A stretch of 64,000 nucleotides of DNA from Tenrec ecaudatus (Eukaryota; Chordata; Mammalia; Afrosoricida; Tenrecidae): positions 144,872,721 to 144,936,720 of the forward strand of contig NC_134530.1 in the NCBI RefSeq assembly GCF_050624435.1, in the 5' to 3' direction. Below are positions 10,910-23,669 of the stretch, in pieces; within the stretch, counting starts at the first letter, position 1, and every line of letters begins with the position of its first letter. Below the pieces are notes generated by a model. It made no database searches, had not been told where the DNA came from, and was given only the letters and a program-made list of their open reading frames with translations. The position numbers and the translations under genes are program-made.

Positions 10910-11599
10910 AGCATGAATCCTGACTCGAGGCTGTGGCATTCCTGGGGCCCTTGACTGTGTGCGGACTCAGGGTGGAGGGTGGTGGGTGGCAGGGTCCACC
11001 CGGGCTGTGTCCAGGTGGGGTCAGAGTCACTGCAGGTGCTCCTCCAGGCCAATCTTTTAGAGAAGGCGAGTGGGCAGGGCTCCTGAGTTGGACCGGACCA
11101 GACCACAGGCTCCTGTTGTTTGGAAGGCAGGGGAGGTTGGCTCCGGAGCCGGGAGGGAGGCTAGGCTCCCCTGGGTTTGCTGAGCTGGTGGCGGGAATGG
11201 AAAGACTCCACTGGTGTCCAATTGCAACTCCCATTCCTGAAGTTGGGTCCCCTTTGCGCTGCATAAAATGACCTACGGGGCACCACGTCATGTCCGAAGG
11301 GAGAATTACCACAAAGTTATAAGGTGAGGAGAAGAGATGTAATTTGGCTTACGTGGTAATGAGAGAAGAGGTGGGAAAACAGACCCTCCATCACAGCTAC
11401 ATCTGCCCAGTCCATAGAATAATACAAGACCAACCGCATAGATCCCAATCCTTCCAGCAGACAAGCTAATCACTCACAATAAGCTAACGACTGGCAGAGG
11501 TCTTTGATACACGTTTCATGGGAGGGCCAGTCGGGGGTGGTGGGTTTTTGGGTTGATGCAATAGGCCAGAAAGGGGGAGGCAGAAGGAAGACTACTTGT

Positions 11600-11735
11600 T
11601 CTGTGGCTCACAGATTAGTTCTGAGGCAGGCTCCCTCTCGCAGTGCTCCTGGTGATTTCGAACTGCCAACCATGTGGGTCGCAGTCTAACACATCACCAC
11701 TACATCCCAGGGCTGCTATAGGGTCGCCAGCAGGA
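11600..11735 (-). mobile_element. SINE, reverse, diverged
   Basis: Only the reverse head half is clear: ggtgatttcgaactgccaac, then catcaccactacatcccagg. Confidence 0.55.
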
Positions 11736-12146
11736 GGAGTGGACTGGATGGCCAAGGCTTTGGTTTGGTTTTCTCTTCATTCCCAGGGAACCCTTGCAGC
11801 TCCGACTTGTGGTGTCTGGCGCCATCTAGTGCCCTCAGGGGAAGGTAGCAAGGAGAAGGTGGATGGGGGCAGGGTGGGGGTAGGTAGCTGGAGCCTCAGC
11901 GGACAGGGGCCAACCTGGGCCCCCGCAGATAGCCCTCCAGGGTGCCGATGCAAAGCTTGAGAGAGGAACAGCGGGCTGTGCAGAGGACTGCCACCCCTGG
12001 ACCACAGAGAGTCCTTGGGGTCCCAGATCATTCTAGATACTTCTTTCCCAGGAGGAGCAGCCATCAGCTTCCTGTTGGCATTTCAGGGCCATCTCCTTTG
12101 GCGACATGTCCTCTCGCAGCTTCCTCGGGATTCAGAAGAAAGAGGT

Positions 12147-12170
12147 GGGGCGGGGCGGGGCGGGGCAGGG
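12147..12170 (+). repeat. (GGGGC)n short tandem repeat
   Basis: Four units of ggggc, the last slightly changed. Confidence 0.8.
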
Positions 12171-13627
12171 CCAGAGCAACACACTTCAAGTGCCCATCTC
12201 TGTATCAGTCAGTTCAGGCAGAGCTGCCACCCGACTCCTCGTCTCCACAGCTGAAGCTCGATGTCAGTGGATTTCCCCTGCCCCTCCTGTCTCTTTTCCG
12301 GAACGCCCCATCCAGCTGGCCGCCAAAAACCGTCCCTAAGCACCTGTAGACCCTGCCCCTTCCTTCTGGCCCTGACTGCTTTCCCTATGTCTTCCAAGCC
12401 TTGTCCTTCCCGAAATCTACCCTACACCTTTACCCCTGCTGAAGAGCCTCCTCCAGCTTCCACTGGCCACAGGAGACCGTCCCAGCCCTCGGCACGGAGC
12501 TCTGGGTGACCCGGCCTGCCTACCTCTCCCTGCATCTCCCACCGGGCTTGTCGGCTTTAGACCATCTGCCGGTCAGGGGAGGTGCACGCGTGGTGTTGCC
12601 GGCGCTGGTTTCTCTGCAGGAATGTGCCTTCTGTTCTCCTTCTCTGCTGTCTGGCACCCCCACTTCATCTTTCCAGACAGACCCAAGCGCAGCCCTCCCC
12701 AGCCCTGCGATCCAACAACACGCAAGCATCTTGTACACAGCTCAGGTACAGCATTGGCACCTGCTCTTAGAAAACAAGGCCTCCTGAGGGCTGTTTTCAC
12801 CGGAGGGGAGAGGAAGGGGGGTGTCTAGCTACCCTGGGGTCCCCAAGTGGAATGACCAAACAGTGGCTGCTGAAGCTGGCCAACCAGACCACAGGGGTCT
12901 CACCTGGGAGGCAGACCACCCCATCTGGTCCTGTAGGTGGGCCTCCCTGCAGCGGACCAGCAGAGACCAGGCGGCCCTCAGCCTGGGTCTGTGGGGACAG
13001 TTTTAAAAGCTGCCTTGAACACAGAGCACATTCCTACTTCAGCTCAGTTAGAACATCCATAGATGGAATCGCTGAGGTCTTGAGGCCCGGGGCCAAAGAG
13101 AGGCCAGGCCACTCAGTGGTGGGAGAGGCAGAGAGGGGTGGAGAGGCTCTGGGCCCTAACTCCAGTGCAGGGACCTGCTAGTTTCCAGCATCCCCTCAGT
13201 GCCTTCACCTGAGACCAACTGTGACCCTGGTGTGTACCAAGGCCACGACTGCTCTTGCCAACACAGGTGAAACCCAGAGTACTTGAGTAATAATGTTGGT
13301 GGGTGGCCTGCCATCCTGTGCCAGCCCCTCCAGCTCCCAGGGTGCACAGGACGGCAATCTGGGCCTGCACTGTGGAGTGTGGCTGATGGCAGAGGGAAGC
13401 TGGGGGAGGAGGCAGGAGCCCAGACCCTGCCAGCATCGGGGACAGAGAGACTGGCTCAGGAATGAGCCCTGAACACGTTGGGGACACAGGTGGAGATTGG
13501 CTGGGGTGGGGTGGGATGTGGACTCTGGCAGCAGAGAGGGCCCCTAAAGGCTATTTGGCTTGAGCGGTTTCTAGTTACTGGAAGTGGACAGTAGTTAAAG
13601 CTTGTTTGTTGGCTAAACAAACAAAAC

Positions 13628-13770
13628 ACCCCAAACCATAAAAACCCACTTCACTGCCATCCAGTCAATGCTGACTCTTTCTCCTGAGGAGCGGCCGGCC
13701 AGCAGCTTCAAACTGCTGACCTTGCAGTTAGCAGGCAGATGTGTAACCACTACGACACGAGGGCTCCAGT
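13628..13770 (-). mobile_element. AfroSINE-type SINE, reverse
   Basis: It runs from cccacttcactgccatccag to tgtgtaaccactacgacacg. The middle section is deleted. Confidence 0.8.
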
Positions 13771-14764
13771 GATCGGTTAGGGGTTCTTTTACTGCCCGGG
13801 GAACAGTGATGCCAGCTGCTGGAGGGCGGGGACTTCGGCTTGTGTGTGTCAGAGAGCTGGCATGTGGAAGCGTTCAATCACGCTGACTGAATGAGGGAAT
13901 GAATGAAGCAGCAGCACAGGAGGCTTACTCTCTTGGAGGGGAGGGGCTGGGGGTCTCAGGCCTCGGTAGTTCGCGCTGTCACAGCCTACCCCCTCCCCCC
14001 AGCCCACTCAGGGCCCCTTCGGGCTCTCCACACCAGAGGGCAATTGGCACGGACAGGAGGCAACACTCGCCGCGGGCCTGGGAGGCGATGGTGAGGGGGG
14101 CGGGAAAGCAGAGACCCCTCTGCTCCTTGCGGAGATCCCCTCCCACAATGCACCTGCCATCTCATTGTCTTGGACAGACTGGGTAGTGGTGGGGGCGAGC
14201 GGTGGGCTTCCTGTGTAGGAGAAGGGCCGTGGACTGTAAGACCAGAGGAAGGGGCCGGGTCCCAGCAGCCCTGGGAAGGGGCTGAGTGTGCCAGTCCCTA
14301 GAGCCCACCAGCAAAGAAGGGTTGGCACAAACAGGAATGGAGGCCAGAGGCCAGAGCTTGGAACCTGTGTGGGAGGGAGGGTCCCCCAGGGGCCAAAACA
14401 AGATGAAGGGCCAGTTGCTGGGAAGCCTTGCGCCACTCGAGTATTTGACGCTGAACATGAGATAGTGGAGCAGAGAGAATTCCAATCAGTTCATGATCAA
14501 GCAAGCACAACCTGAGCACAACTGATCGCCATTTCTCTGGTCAAGTGACCCCTGTGAAGGTCTCCACGCCAGGCTCCAGGAGGCGCTGACTAGAAGTGGG
14601 GCCCAAGGAGGATGCAGGAAGCAGAGTCAGACATCAGTTCATTGCAGTCGCCAGGCCGGTGGACTTGAGTCAGCAGACAGCACAGTGTTTGAGTCGGCGT
14701 GTGTGTTGCTCTCGGGGGCGATGGCTGGGACAGGACAGGAGGAGAGGGTCAAAGTCTTGGAGGC

Positions 14765-15262
14765 TGAAATAGAGTTTATTGTGCCAACCTGGCCAATAAG
14801 CACATGTGGGGTTTATTGAAGGGCAGAGGGATAAATGGCTCCGTGAGCCTCACCTTTCTAGTTCTTGCGTCTCTTGCTTTCTGATGGTTGGGCCAGGGTG
14901 CAGCTGCCTTAGCCTGCTTCAGCTGGCAAGGCTCACTTCCTGCAAGACATCCCTGAGGGGAAGCCACATGCACCTACCCGATGGAGCCCTGGGTGCTGGA
15001 GCAGCCATATGGAGACCCCTGCCAGTGCTGATGTGCTTATACGTAGTTCACTAATTCAGCTTTTCTGCTGCAGTCGGCATCATTGCGTGTGTTTTGTGAG
15101 ATGGAGGAGGACTTTGTGGATTGGTGTTGGACATATGGGCTAATGTTGGACTTATGGGCTTGGGCAGCACTGGGTGGGGATGTTTTCTTGATGTGCACTT
15201 AACCTTTATATAAAACTCTCTTATATATATATGAGTTTCTCTAATGTATCTAGACTAACACA
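14765..15262 (-). mobile_element. ERVL-type LTR (TGTGTTAG family), reverse
   Basis: The reverse complement starts TGTGTTAGTCTAGATAC and ends near CCAGGTTGGCACAATAAACT, matching the forward copy at 26813. The five bases on either side do not match, so no target-site duplication is seen. Confidence 0.75.
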
Positions 15263-15562
15263 GGTGAATGCTTCATGTCCTTAGCAGTAACAATGCCCTG
15301 GCTGGAGAAATTTCTGCTTGGAAGTCTGCCCCATTCCTGCACTTAGACATACCAACAAGTCTAGCACGAGGATTTACCTGAGCCATACAGCAAAATCAGG
15401 TCCTACCAGTGAGAAGGGAGGTTCAAGAAGCTGCCTTCTCTGCCTGGGCATCCTAGGAACATGCCCTTTCTGGTGGGTAAAGGAGAGCAAAGAACAGCCC
15501 CGGAGAGATAGCTCTCTTTCCTCAACTGTCAAGGAGAGACACAAAGTGTTTTGCCACGTGAG

Positions 15563-15755
15563 GAATCCCTGGGTGGTGCACACTGTGAATGCAGTTGCCT
15601 GGAAAGCTAAACATTGAAGATTCAAGTCCATCTAGAAGCTCTTCAAAGAAAGGGCTGGAGATCTACTTCCTAAAAATCAGCCATCACGAATCCCAAGGAG
15701 CGTACTCCTACTCTGACCCACGCAGGGCTGCTGAGAGTCAGAATTGGTCTCAGCC
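15563..15755 (+). mobile_element. AfroSINE-type SINE
   Basis: Older variant: aatccctgggtggtgcacac, then agatctacttcctaaaaatc and the tail ctgagagtcagaattggtct. It directly adjoins the reverse ERVL pol fragment. Confidence 0.75.
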
Positions 15756-16430
15756 GCTGGCAGATTGGGCACTCGGCAGTGACTGCAGCCAAGTTGGCCT
15801 TGGCCCAATGGAAATATGTGTGGCTAAGACCCTGTGTCACCTCCATTCCTGCCATCATGACCACTTTGTTCAGGAACCCGTTGACAGGAGTGGCTGGGGA
15901 AATAAGATAATGGTGTCCACAGTGTCACCCAGTCCACTTGTCCAGGTCACCCTCTGGGGAGTAGTCATATAAGACACACATATCCTCACCTCTTTGGCCC
16001 ATCCAGAGAGATGCATTAACATGCCTCTTTCCCAGACCAAGAGAACACTTCCAAGAACAGTGAGCTACCAAGGGCCCTGCTTCAAGTTCTTCCCACTGGG
16101 AGGATTTCTCTTTGCCACTGCCCGTTGGAGAGGTCCTGGCAGTGGCTGCAGTGCTCTTATGCGGCGCCTGTCTAATGCTCAGAGCCGTCATCAACCACCC
16201 ACCCCACAAATGCTCTTTTCCTCAATCAATTGACTGAGGAACTCCCCGTGAGAACACAGATACAGACTGCGAGAAAGAAGGTAATACCGCAGAAGTGGGG
16301 AGCAAGGATACTTGGGCCACTTGTTCATGCAACTTACTTGTGCCTTCAGGTCCTGCTTGAGCCTGAACTTGTATATACCACTCCCAGTTAATACTGAAAT
16401 CCTGTTGTGCATGCCCGACTCTACGACTCT
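15756..16430 (-). pseudogene. ERVL-type pol fragment (integrase zinc finger and upstream), reverse
   Basis: On the minus strand, near 15770-15864, the frame includes HWAKANLAAVTAECPICQRL, which resembles the CPIC part of the HHCC zinc-binding domain of ERVL-type integrases. Upstream of it (16200-16420) the DNA resembles 29450-29620 of the plus-strand provirus, sharing for example a 'caagcaggac' block. Stops and frame changes break it, so it is a dead remnant. Confidence 0.7.
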
Positions 16431-16434
16431 GTGG

Positions 16435-18350
16435 TCAGAGAACGTACTGTGGGAGGAGATGGGAGAGGAGAGATCTGGTTGTTAGAACATTTGCATATGT
16501 CCGTTAGAGGTCACATTCCCAAGGAAACCAATGGACTTTCAGCTGACTGGATTTCAGCTGAGTGACTGTCTTTTTGCTTTAATGGAACTTCATCCACATG
16601 TCATGCTTGGCTTTCAGTAGATTGGTTTTTATACTTGATTGATCACAGCAGTTCACAAAATGGATGATTGGATGAATGTTCTATTCTATTACATTATAGA
16701 AGAACAATCAGTCCAAATGCCTGTCAAACCACAGAGACTCATAGCCTATCTAAGTTGACACATACCACTAACCTTCACAGAAAGGAGAACTCTACAACAG
16801 AACCCTCTACCCCTGTCTCCAGATACCGGTGGGAGGGCAGCATGTCCTTGATTGGAGGACAGAGGTTCTGTGTTAGGAACGCCCCCGAGCTGGGGACGTG
16901 CCCCGTGTGTGTCTTTATCTATGTCCCTTTGCGATAATAACACCGCCATCCTAAGTTTAGAATTTTCCTACTTCTACGAGTTGTTCTACAGGTTTATGAA
17001 AACCACAGGAGTAGTGGGAGCTGGCAGGTCAGAAGTGACCTTGGGGCCCCCTGAGCATGTTTATGGCTGGCATCCTGATGGGGGAGTGAGAAACTCCAAA
17101 TCTGTAGGCTTCCGTTAGTCAGAAGTCAGGGTGTCGGGGCTCCGCTTGCATGTGATGGGCCCACCTGGCAGTCCAGAGAACCACGCCCTTTATCTTAGGA
17201 GCTCTGCCCTCACTCCAGGTGGCTGGGTCGGAAGAAATGCGGCATGTATAGCCGGTGCCAAGAACCAAGGGGAACCGAACTGAAAATCAATTAATTTGGG
17301 CTGATCAACACACCTGACGTGAGAGCTGGGGTTTGATTTTCCCAGCAGTTGCCAAAACTCTCCCTGGAAATAGAGCGCCTCCCACAAGAAATGTTTTTAT
17401 TTCCCCTCTGGACAGCGCTGCCCAGAAGCATCGGAGGGTCTGTGCTGACCTTGGAGCTGGCACCAGCCCTTCTGTTTATTCTAGCAGCAGTTTTCACGTT
17501 TGGACATCGTTTGCATGTCTTCCAATCAGTAATTCCACCTTCTCCCTCCCCCACTGCCTCTGACCATCACAGATGACTTCTGTCTCCATGCATGTGCTGA
17601 TAGCAGCTATTTCATCTAAGCGGGGTCCCTCAACACGCACCCTTTTGTGTCTTGTCTATGTCATGTAACATTGCGTTTTCAAGGTTTGTCTGCGTGGGAG
17701 CATGCGTCAGCACTTTGTCACTCTGGCTGGATAATATCGTGGTCATGCTACAGTGTCCCTTTCAGAGTTGCACTCTGACCCTGGTGTAGAAGTAGTCAGA
17801 ATATGACCCACTGTTATGTTCTCACCCTACAGCCACATCCTGACACCTCCTACTTCACTGTCTCCTGTCCCATGTCTCTCATAAGCCTGGGGAGAGAAGA
17901 CTAAGGTCACAGCAAGAATGCAAGTGATGGCCCTCTGACCAGATCATCCTTTCTTGCCTTCCTCGATGCCTCTGCTGCCCAAGGGCCGCAGGGACATTGA
18001 GAAACCAGCTGTCGGCTCGTGGTGACACCCCGGGGGTCGGAAGAGAGCTATGCTTCTTCCAGACACAGTTTCTGATAGCTGTTTCTGGACGCAGAGCACC
18101 AGGTGTGTTTCCTGAGGGGTCTCGGGCGGATATCAATCTCCAAGCTTTTGGTTTCCAGCTAAGCTTGTCAACTGTTGCAGAGGCTCCACGCCCAGCCCCA
18201 GGGACTCCACAGGGACGCTCATGTCCCTGGGATTTTCCTGGAACTCGGAGGGGGAAATCCGGGTTTCATACTTAACGGGGATCAGACCCTCCCCAGGAGG
18301 GCCTTGCTTTGTACAGATGGTGCAGGAGAGAACCCAGGGCCTCCCAAGGG
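16435..18350. other. Intergenic DNA, no feature seen
   Basis: About 1.9 kb of apparently unique sequence with moderate GC. No gene or recognisable repeat. Confidence 0.5.
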
Positions 18351-18354
18351 GGAC

Positions 18355-18575
18355 CCAAAACACCCCCAGTGCCATCGAGGGAGAAAGGCAAGTCTTCTAC
18401 TCCTCTGGAGAGTGACCCACGGATGCTGACTTGGGGTCTCTCTGGGTTTCCGCGACGGCAGCTCTTTATGGAAGTGGACAGCCTCCCCTTTCTCCCCTTG
18501 GAGTGGCTGGTGGTTTTGAACTGCTGGCTTTGCAGTTAGCAGCCCAACCTGTCACCCCCACGTCACCAGAGCTCC
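18355..18575 (-). mobile_element. AfroSINE-type SINE, reverse
   Basis: Reverse tail at cccccagtgccatcgaggg. Reverse head region at gttttgaactgctggctttg and gcagttagcagcccaacctg. Confidence 0.65.
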
Positions 18576-19174
18576 TCCTGAGAGTGAGAGGGACTTTATT
18601 TGGGGGTTGAAGATGAGTGAGGAGGATTCACTGGGTCTAAACAGCTGCACAAGTTTCTGACAGAGGTGAGGACTGGCTGAGCCTGTGAGGTCCTGTCACA
18701 GAACGAGACCTCCCCGAGGTTCAGTAGACAAATATGTCCAGGGGCAGCGGGACGCCTTCTTGGCAGTTTTCCTTTGCTCCGCTGGTCTTTCTTACCCAAT
18801 CAGCAGCTGGCAGGTGGCTGTGTTTATGGTTCCAGCCCTGACCTTGCTACTAATAGTTAGGAGCTTTGGGTGCTTGGGTCCCCCCACTTATAGAAGGGCG
18901 GTGATAGCAACCCTGGTCGCTGTCTCTCAGGGCTGCGGGGCACATCCTCCGAGTTAGGCCTGAGATCAGCTTAGAGGAGGACCCAGCCTTTGAAAGCAGG
19001 TGGGAAGCCTCAGAGTCCTTTTGCTTATTTATGAAGAAACCTTGGACAACCTGGCCCGGGGTTTGTGCCTTGAGTAGCAGGCTCCCAGGCTGATAAGCCT
19101 CACCTGTAGCTACCTGTCAGTAGGAACTGGTGTGCTGAATGAATGATGGCTGAGCTTCCTGAATAGGCAGGAGA

Positions 19175-19305
19175 GAGATGGGGTTCTTGGCTCTCATAAA
19201 GATTGACAGTCTCAGAAACCCGAAGGTGTGCTTCTATTCTGTCCTATAGGGTCTCTCGGAGATGAAATCGACTCGGTGGCAGTGGGTTTGGTTTAGGTTT
19301 GGGGT
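19175..19305 (+). mobile_element. AfroSINE-type SINE, 3' part
   Basis: The 3' half is clear: ctgtcctatagggtctctcg and aatcgactcggtggcagtgg. Confidence 0.8.
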
Positions 19306-19309
19306 TTCC

Positions 19310-20515
19310 TGAATAGACAGGCTAGGGAGCAAGGCCTGGCGATTGACTTCCCAAAGCAAGACAAGCCCTGGGATCACAATGGCCCCAGCCTTTTGTGCAT
19401 GGGAGTCAGCCACAGCAGGGTGACCGAATGGCAGCTAACATCAGCCACAGGCCAGCACTCTGTGGACGAAAGAGCCTGGAAGGCCCCAACCACGCTCCTT
19501 CAGATGCGCTGCTGCCCCAGGTGAGCACGGCGGGCGGGAATCACAGCCTGCGCCGACCACGCTCGGCTCCTGTTCTAAAGTTCAGAACCACGGCCTTCTG
19601 TAGACCGAGCTCGATAACAGGTCCATTTGGGAACACACATACGCAAATCTTATCTGGGTGCTCGCGATACCCTGCTTACACACATGAGCCACCGTTTCAC
19701 AGTCGAGTCGAGTGTTTACTCAATATGGACGAGGATCTGAATCCTGGGTTGTTCGAGGTATTCGTTCTCCCCCTTATTCTTCTAGAAACAGCATAAGGAG
19801 AGTGGGTTCTGAATGCTACCCTCACTGTGCTCAGATGTGTGGAAATCATACCGACCGACGTGCGTGTGTCCCCGGAACAGGTGGGGTCTGCTCCGTAGAG
19901 CAGGCAGAGCAGGCGATTCAGGGACTGGGAGGGAGCCATCCTCAGTCGCAGAGTCGCAGGCCCAGAACCTGAGAATCAAAGCATCGGAGCGCTGTGCCCA
20001 GGTGCCCAGGTGTCCGGACCTCGGCCATCTCATGGCCTTTGGAGGGGCGTCCCTCCAGCCATAACTGAATGCAGGGGGGCCCTGCCTCCCCTCTCCTTGG
20101 AAGAAACGAGGTTCTAAGGCGTCATGTCAGCCTTCACAGGAGACACATAAGTACCCCGAATTCTCCTTTTCTTCCCAAGGAGCTAGAGAGGCGGGATTTA
20201 GTTAGTAAAAGGTCCAGTGGGGTCTTCCTGTGGAAGGACTGGTGGGGGTGGGGAGGGGTGGTAGCAAAGGAGTCACGTGACATGGAGGGTTTAACAGGCT
20301 ATCATGAAGTTCATTTCCTGAGATGGGCTGGGTAAATATCTACCGTGTGTTTCTTTCAAAACAAAGACCTCTCCAACTTCCTGATCTCTTGAACCTGCAC
20401 AGTGGCCCGAGTGCCTTAAAAAAGGAAGAAAAGTACAATCTAAAGGGACTTGGAGTCTTTAGGGACAAGCAAGTTCATTGCACGCATGCACATAATTAAA
20501 ACTAAATGAAGGACT
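19310..20515. other. Intergenic DNA, no feature seen
   Basis: About 1.2 kb with no gene or repeat that I can name. Confidence 0.5.
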
Positions 20516-20517
20516 AG

Positions 20518-20715
20518 CAAGTGCGGTGGTAGTGCGGTGGTTAAGCGCCTGTCTGCTCACCGATGGTCAGCAGCTGAAACCCACCCAGGGGCTTCTGGGA
20601 GCAAAGACCCGGCAACCTACTCCGGTGAAGCCTGCAGCTGAGCAAAACCCCATGAGGAAGCACAACTCGATCACAGGCGTGTCTGTGAGTCAGAACTGAC
20701 CGACTGATCCCCAAC
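20518..20715 (+). mobile_element. AfroSINE-type SINE, diverged
   Basis: Head agtgcggtggttaagcgcct, then gtcagcagctgaaaccc and tgtgagtcagaactgaccg. Confidence 0.7.
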
Positions 20716-20719
20716 AGCA

Positions 20720-22485
20720 ACAATAGTGAAGCCGGAGGAGGGAAGGCAAGGTGGTTTGGGGTCTGGCTGCATCCATCTGGAATTACACTTCAAAGAGGAT
20801 ATTTATTGTTTCCTCTAGAAGCTCCATCACTGCAAGTGGCCAGAGGGGATGAGAATACAGAGCCAGGGTGGTGGTGAAGAAGAGGGCGGGGGCTGGGCCC
20901 TCCCACTCCCAGGGCTGTGACCACCCCTCCCTGGAAGGCTAGCAGCTGGGCCCTCAGGGGGTGCCGGGAAGCTGTACAGAGGATGCACTGGCTGCAGCCT
21001 CCCCCTCCTGGCTTCCAGCTGGGGCTCAGCTGGGCAAGGGGTAGACACCGGGTTTCTGGAGGGGGTGCTAAGGTCAGGGCAACAGGAAAGGGGGCCCAGG
21101 ACCCTCTCCTGGGGCTGCTGCCCTCTGAGAGAGGCTGAGGCCGGAGCCCTGCTAACAGAGGGCACTGACTTTCAGGGTGGGGGGAGGGACGGGCATCTCT
21201 CTCTCATTTCAGGACCGCACACCGCCTCCTGAGAAGGTCCGGGGGGCAAGGTGAGGCGAAGGCGCATGGCCGGTGGGCAGGGATGCTGAACGCTTGAGAC
21301 AAATGCCCTCATTTTCCCCCCAGGCGGCTGGGAACTCACAGCCTTGCGGGAACCAGTGGGTCCCAGAGTCCTCACTGGCAGCCGCGCCTGTGCTGGGACC
21401 AGACCATGCGGTGGGTGCCCTGTCTCGGGAGGCCTATGTTCCTTCTATGTCTTTGCACTTGGGTGGTGCCAGGCATGGTGGCATACGCTGCCTGTGGCAC
21501 ACAGGGCCAGGGATGGCCGCTCCCCCAAGGGCAGCAGTGCGGTGGCTGGGGCTTTGATGCCAACTCACTGCGGGCCTGTGTGTGCAGAGAACTGTGCTCA
21601 CAGCGGCCTGGTCATCAGCCCTGGGGGTGCTTGAGTGACCCAGGGACACCTGAGAGCACAGCCTGATGACAGAGTGGAGGGGCCAGAGGGGCCTTCACTG
21701 GGCTGCCCAAGAGGTCCCTGAGCCCATGGAGAACTGGGCCCCTCAGAAAAGGGCATAACACCCCCCCCCAGCATCTCCCACGCTCTTTGTCAGCCACAGC
21801 TCTCTCCACCGTGCCCTGTCTTCCTGCCTGGGGGTGGGGGCTCCTGCTGTGGGGGGCCTGAGAGCCTCCTGGTGACACTGAGACGAAGGTTTGATTTTCA
21901 GCTCCCTGGAGAACTCTGTTCCGCATCTTTCCTGCCTTTCATAGGGTGCTGTAAGGAGTCCCCAGAACAGGGCTCCCCATCCTTCCTTGGGGTTACAGCG
22001 CCTCGGTCTTTTCCAGGGTTGTGACCTTTCCGAAGCAGATCAGCTGGCTTCACTTCCGAGGTATCTGAAAGGCTCTGGGCAGCCTTGACCCGCCAGCCTT
22101 TGTCCGAGTCGTCCGGAGTTCAGCCCTTTTTGCTACCTGGCACTCCTTAGCAGTACCTGCCGGCCATGCTAAGCACCCAGCGTCTGGTGCCCCAGCCCAG
22201 AGCCACACGATCTAGGTTTGGGGGCCGGGCGCTGGCAAGCATGCGTGTGTGAGGAAACTGGAAAGGGAGGGATCAAGTCCCAAGGAATTTCCTCCTCTCA
22301 GCCTGCATCCTGACCCCACCCATGGGGCACCCACGGGGCAATTAGCCCCTTCACCCTGACTTTTTTCATCAGTAGAATGATGCTCACACTAGAACTTTGT
22401 TTCTGGGGCTAAATGGCAGAGTGGCTGGCTGCCCAGGCCTGGCACACCACTACTGCCAAGTGAATGTGTATTAAACTCCTGACGT
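20720..22485. other. Intergenic GC-rich DNA, no feature seen
   Basis: This 1.8 kb stretch is rich in CCTGGG-type sequence and has overlapping chance open frames. None looks like a known protein. Confidence 0.5.
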
Positions 22486-22487
22486 AC

Positions 22488-22640
22488 AGGTGGTTCCACT
22501 CAGCTATGATTTCTGAGGCTGCAAGTCTTTATGGGAGCAGAAAGCCTCATTGTTCTCCAAGAGGTGGCTGGAGGGTTCAAACTGCTGACCTTGTGGTTTG
22601 CAGCTAAATCATGAATGCACTGTCCCATCAGGATGCCTTG
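22488..22640 (-). mobile_element. AfroSINE-type SINE, reverse
   Basis: Contains gggagcagaaagcctcattg and gttcaaactgctgaccttg in reverse order. Confidence 0.75.
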
Positions 22641-23445
22641 AGTGTGTAGTGGTCCTCAGGTAGAACGAATGTGCTTTGTTGTGGGTGGATGAATTTGTCT
22701 TCTGTCTTATAAAGTGGGTGCCGCTCGTCCCTCAGAAAAGATCTTGTGGCGTCAGCACCAATCCCTAAAGCACCCCGGGCTGTGGAAGAGTCAGGGTGGG
22801 ACATGAACAGCCCTTGCCCACACCTGACTGTGCTTGGTACAGGCCCGCTGGGGCACGAGGCTGCCCCACCCCACCCCAAGCAGACCTGTGCCCTTCCTTG
22901 TCTTAGCCTCTTCATCAACCTCCCCACTCCGCTGCCATTCAGAACCGTTGCCTTTTTTATGTTAACCTTTCAACCACGACCCCAAATCAGTCCACCCAGC
23001 ACTTCACTGCCCTATTTAGCCCACCCCCCACTCTGTAAACCACCCATGGAGCCCGCCTGTTCCGTTCACGGGGAAGATCTTAAACTCAGCTAATTATAAT
23101 TCCTGCAATGGAATGGGTGTTAATTTCAAGTCAGTCAAGCCAGATGTCGACGTTGAAGTTGAGAGAGTGAGAGAGAAGCGTTATTATAAATGAATGTTGC
23201 CAGTGATTAATATTTTATATTTTTAACACACATTCATCTCAGAGGGGGGAAAATCCTCTTTAATTCACACGGATGTGGCGCCGTCCTTCCTTTGACGTAG
23301 GATGATGGAAAAGAGTTGAGAATAGTTTTTGAGCAAAAGCTAGCAGACCAAGGTAGGTGAGCTCTGAAGCCAGCTCTTGGGTGTGATGGCTCCGTTATGG
23401 GCCACAGGCCTGTGTTTGTCGACTGGGCTGGTTGGTCCTATGGTA

Positions 23446-23664
23446 AGGTGACCAGACATCCCGCTTTTGGCAGGACAGTCCCGATTTTTAACAATTTTTC
23501 TCACATCCCACCGTGTTTTAAAAAGTCCTGAGTTTTGGAAAGGATGCATGACAAGCTAGGGTATACGGCTTTCGGCTGCCATCTGGCTAGTTCACCAGGA
23601 TATGAGTTTTATCAATGGTGTCCCACTGGTGTCCCGCTTTATCAATGTTAAAATCTGGTCACCT
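23446..23664. mobile_element. 219-bp element with terminal inverted repeats flanked by TA
   Basis: The left end reads aggtgaccaga and the right end tctggtcacct, an 11-bp perfect inverted repeat flanked on both sides by TA (23444-23445 and 23665-23666). Subterminal blocks are also partly inverted (gtcccg motifs). Size and TA flanks fit a non-autonomous Tc1/mariner-type element. The family name is unknown to me. Confidence 0.65.
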
Positions 23665-23669
23665 TATCC

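Larger units (their letters stand above)
9300..10930 (+). other. PROK1: PROK1 3' UTR (inferred)
   Basis: No AATAAA appears close to the stop codon. The first convincing one downstream is at 10904. If it is used, the 3' UTR is about 1.6 kb. It contains two adjacent AfroSINE-type copies (about 9612-9905), a third SINE (10303-10492), CA/GT-rich stretches near 9450-9480 and 9585-9605, and a run of ten G at 9521. The boundary is inferred. Confidence 0.55.
10935..14760. other. Intergenic DNA after PROK1
   Basis: There is no supported gene. It contains two reverse SINEs (11600-11735, 13628-13770) and a (GGGGC)n tract at 12147-12170. The rest is GC-rich and appears unique. Confidence 0.6.
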
